From NCBI GenBank assembly GCA_005281725.1, contig SSBO01000012.1, forward strand, positions 22,247,930 to 22,311,929: a stretch of 64,000 nucleotides of DNA, written 5' to 3'. Below are positions 63,397 to 64,000 of the stretch, piece after piece. The DNA comes from Wuchereria bancrofti. Taxonomy: Eukaryota; Nematoda; Chromadorea; Rhabditida; Onchocercidae. The notes beneath the pieces are model-generated. The model was not told the origin of the DNA. It did not search any database and was given only the letters and a program-made list of their open reading frames with translations. A program made the translations under genes and the position numbers. Each line of letters begins with the position of its first letter. Positions within the stretch are counted from its first letter, which is position 1.

Positions 63397-64000
63397 CTGA
63401 TTACGGCTATAATTACATATGTTGTCATTTAATAAGTTTAAATACTTTTTTTGAATATCTTTAAAGTTTCATTTGCTGGATGAAGCTGAATGAAACTTAT
63501 TTTTTCCATTCATTGACCTTAATCATTTTTAGAAATCAAGTTTGAAATATAAAAGAAGCAATTAATTGGTTTTATCAAAAAGGATTTGTTCAAATTGTAA
63601 GATCGGTCAGTCATGTTTAGGTTTTTTGGCTTTTTCACAATTCAGTTACTTGCTGTTTAATTTCAAGAAATTAAAAAGAAGGGGAGCAAACTTAAGATCT
63701 ATTAAAGAGGAAAAAATGTAGGTAAAGAAAGTAATAATATTTGAAATTTGAAAAAAACTAATAATATTTGTTCAAATATTATTCAAGTCTTAACAGTTTA
63801 AAGTTATTGGCTAATTGACACAGACTAATTTGTAAAAGTTTACTCTTATCAAGTTATTATTTATAATGTAATACATTTGTATTAAGTATTACTGGTCAGT
63901 TTATCTTTCAATTTGCTAAGCATCATTTAAAATTAATATCATTTTGAAAAATTAATTGGTCGTACAAAAATTTGCAAAAATTTTTTTCTTTTTCTGACTG

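Larger units (their letters stand above)
60725..64000. other. T-skewed gene desert, right part
   Basis: About 3.3 kb with no gene seen. It has a CT/CTAT microsatellite (61498-61552), a CAG/TAG triplet tract (62270-62380), an ATT tract (62748-62780) and a 31-bp spaced duplication near 63340. Confidence 0.5.

Noticed and set aside
1..64000. Wolbachia or other bacterial insertion, or retroelement coding region
   Set aside because: No GC-shifted bacterial frame, reverse transcriptase, integrase or transposase motif was noticed on either strand.

Overview
The window is 64 kb of very AT-rich (well over 65% by eye) eukaryotic DNA. Its genes have many exons of 60-370 bp, introns of about 70-500 bp with a T-rich coding strand, and acceptors of the type TTTCAG/TTTTAG. 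Most start codons lie 10-50 bases downstream of a good acceptor with no obvious 5' exon, as expected for spliced-leader trans-splicing. Together with the gene set this points to a nematode, probably a filarial or other clade III species (inference; no species-specific element was recognised).

The left 51.5 kb is genic. In order it holds: NCBP1 (+, 1.1-7.6 kb, nuclear cap-binding protein 80), mitochondrial 3-hydroxyacyl-CoA dehydrogenase (-, 8.2-10.1 kb), a HERC4-like RCC1/HECT ubiquitin ligase (+, 13.1-19.6 kb), TAF1B, the RNA polymerase I factor (-, 20.5-28.8 kb), SGF29 of SAGA (-, 29.9-31.9 kb), MZT1/MOZART1 (-, 32.0-32.4 kb), TSEN54, a tRNA-splicing endonuclease subunit (-, 33.5-34.4 kb), an unrecognised arginine-rich protein (+, 35.9-36.8 kb), a two-PDZ protein (+, 37.6-39.0 kb), an unrecognised 149-residue protein (-, 39.7-40.7 kb), profilin (+, 46.6-48.0 kb) and elongin C (-, 50.6-51.5 kb). 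Every exon chain was checked by hand for phase and closes in frame. Predicted lengths of MZT1 (82 aa), elongin C (112), SGF29 (291), HADH (311) and HERC4-like (1032) are close or equal to the human lengths.

The minus-strand block TSEN54 > MZT1 > SGF29 > TAF1B serves basic nuclear functions. MZT1 and SGF29 are only 119 bp apart with an acceptor in the gap, so at least these two probably form an operon. Convergent pairs are NCBP1/HADH, HERC4/TAF1B, PDZ/149-aa protein and profilin/elongin C. Divergent pairs are HADH/HERC4 and TSEN54/arginine-rich protein.

Two stretches are poor in genes and rich in repeats. At 40.7-46.6 kb there is a 27+15 bp minisatellite that is open in frame on both strands, plus microsatellites. 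At 51.5-64 kb there is a T-skewed desert with a 12-copy 61-bp satellite, diverged duplications, triplet repeats and two or three GC-richer islands. One island is bounded by good splice sites. The desert may be giant introns of a plus-strand gene whose coding part lies outside the window. No transposase, reverse transcriptase, tRNA, rRNA, CRISPR or bacterial insertion was recognised.
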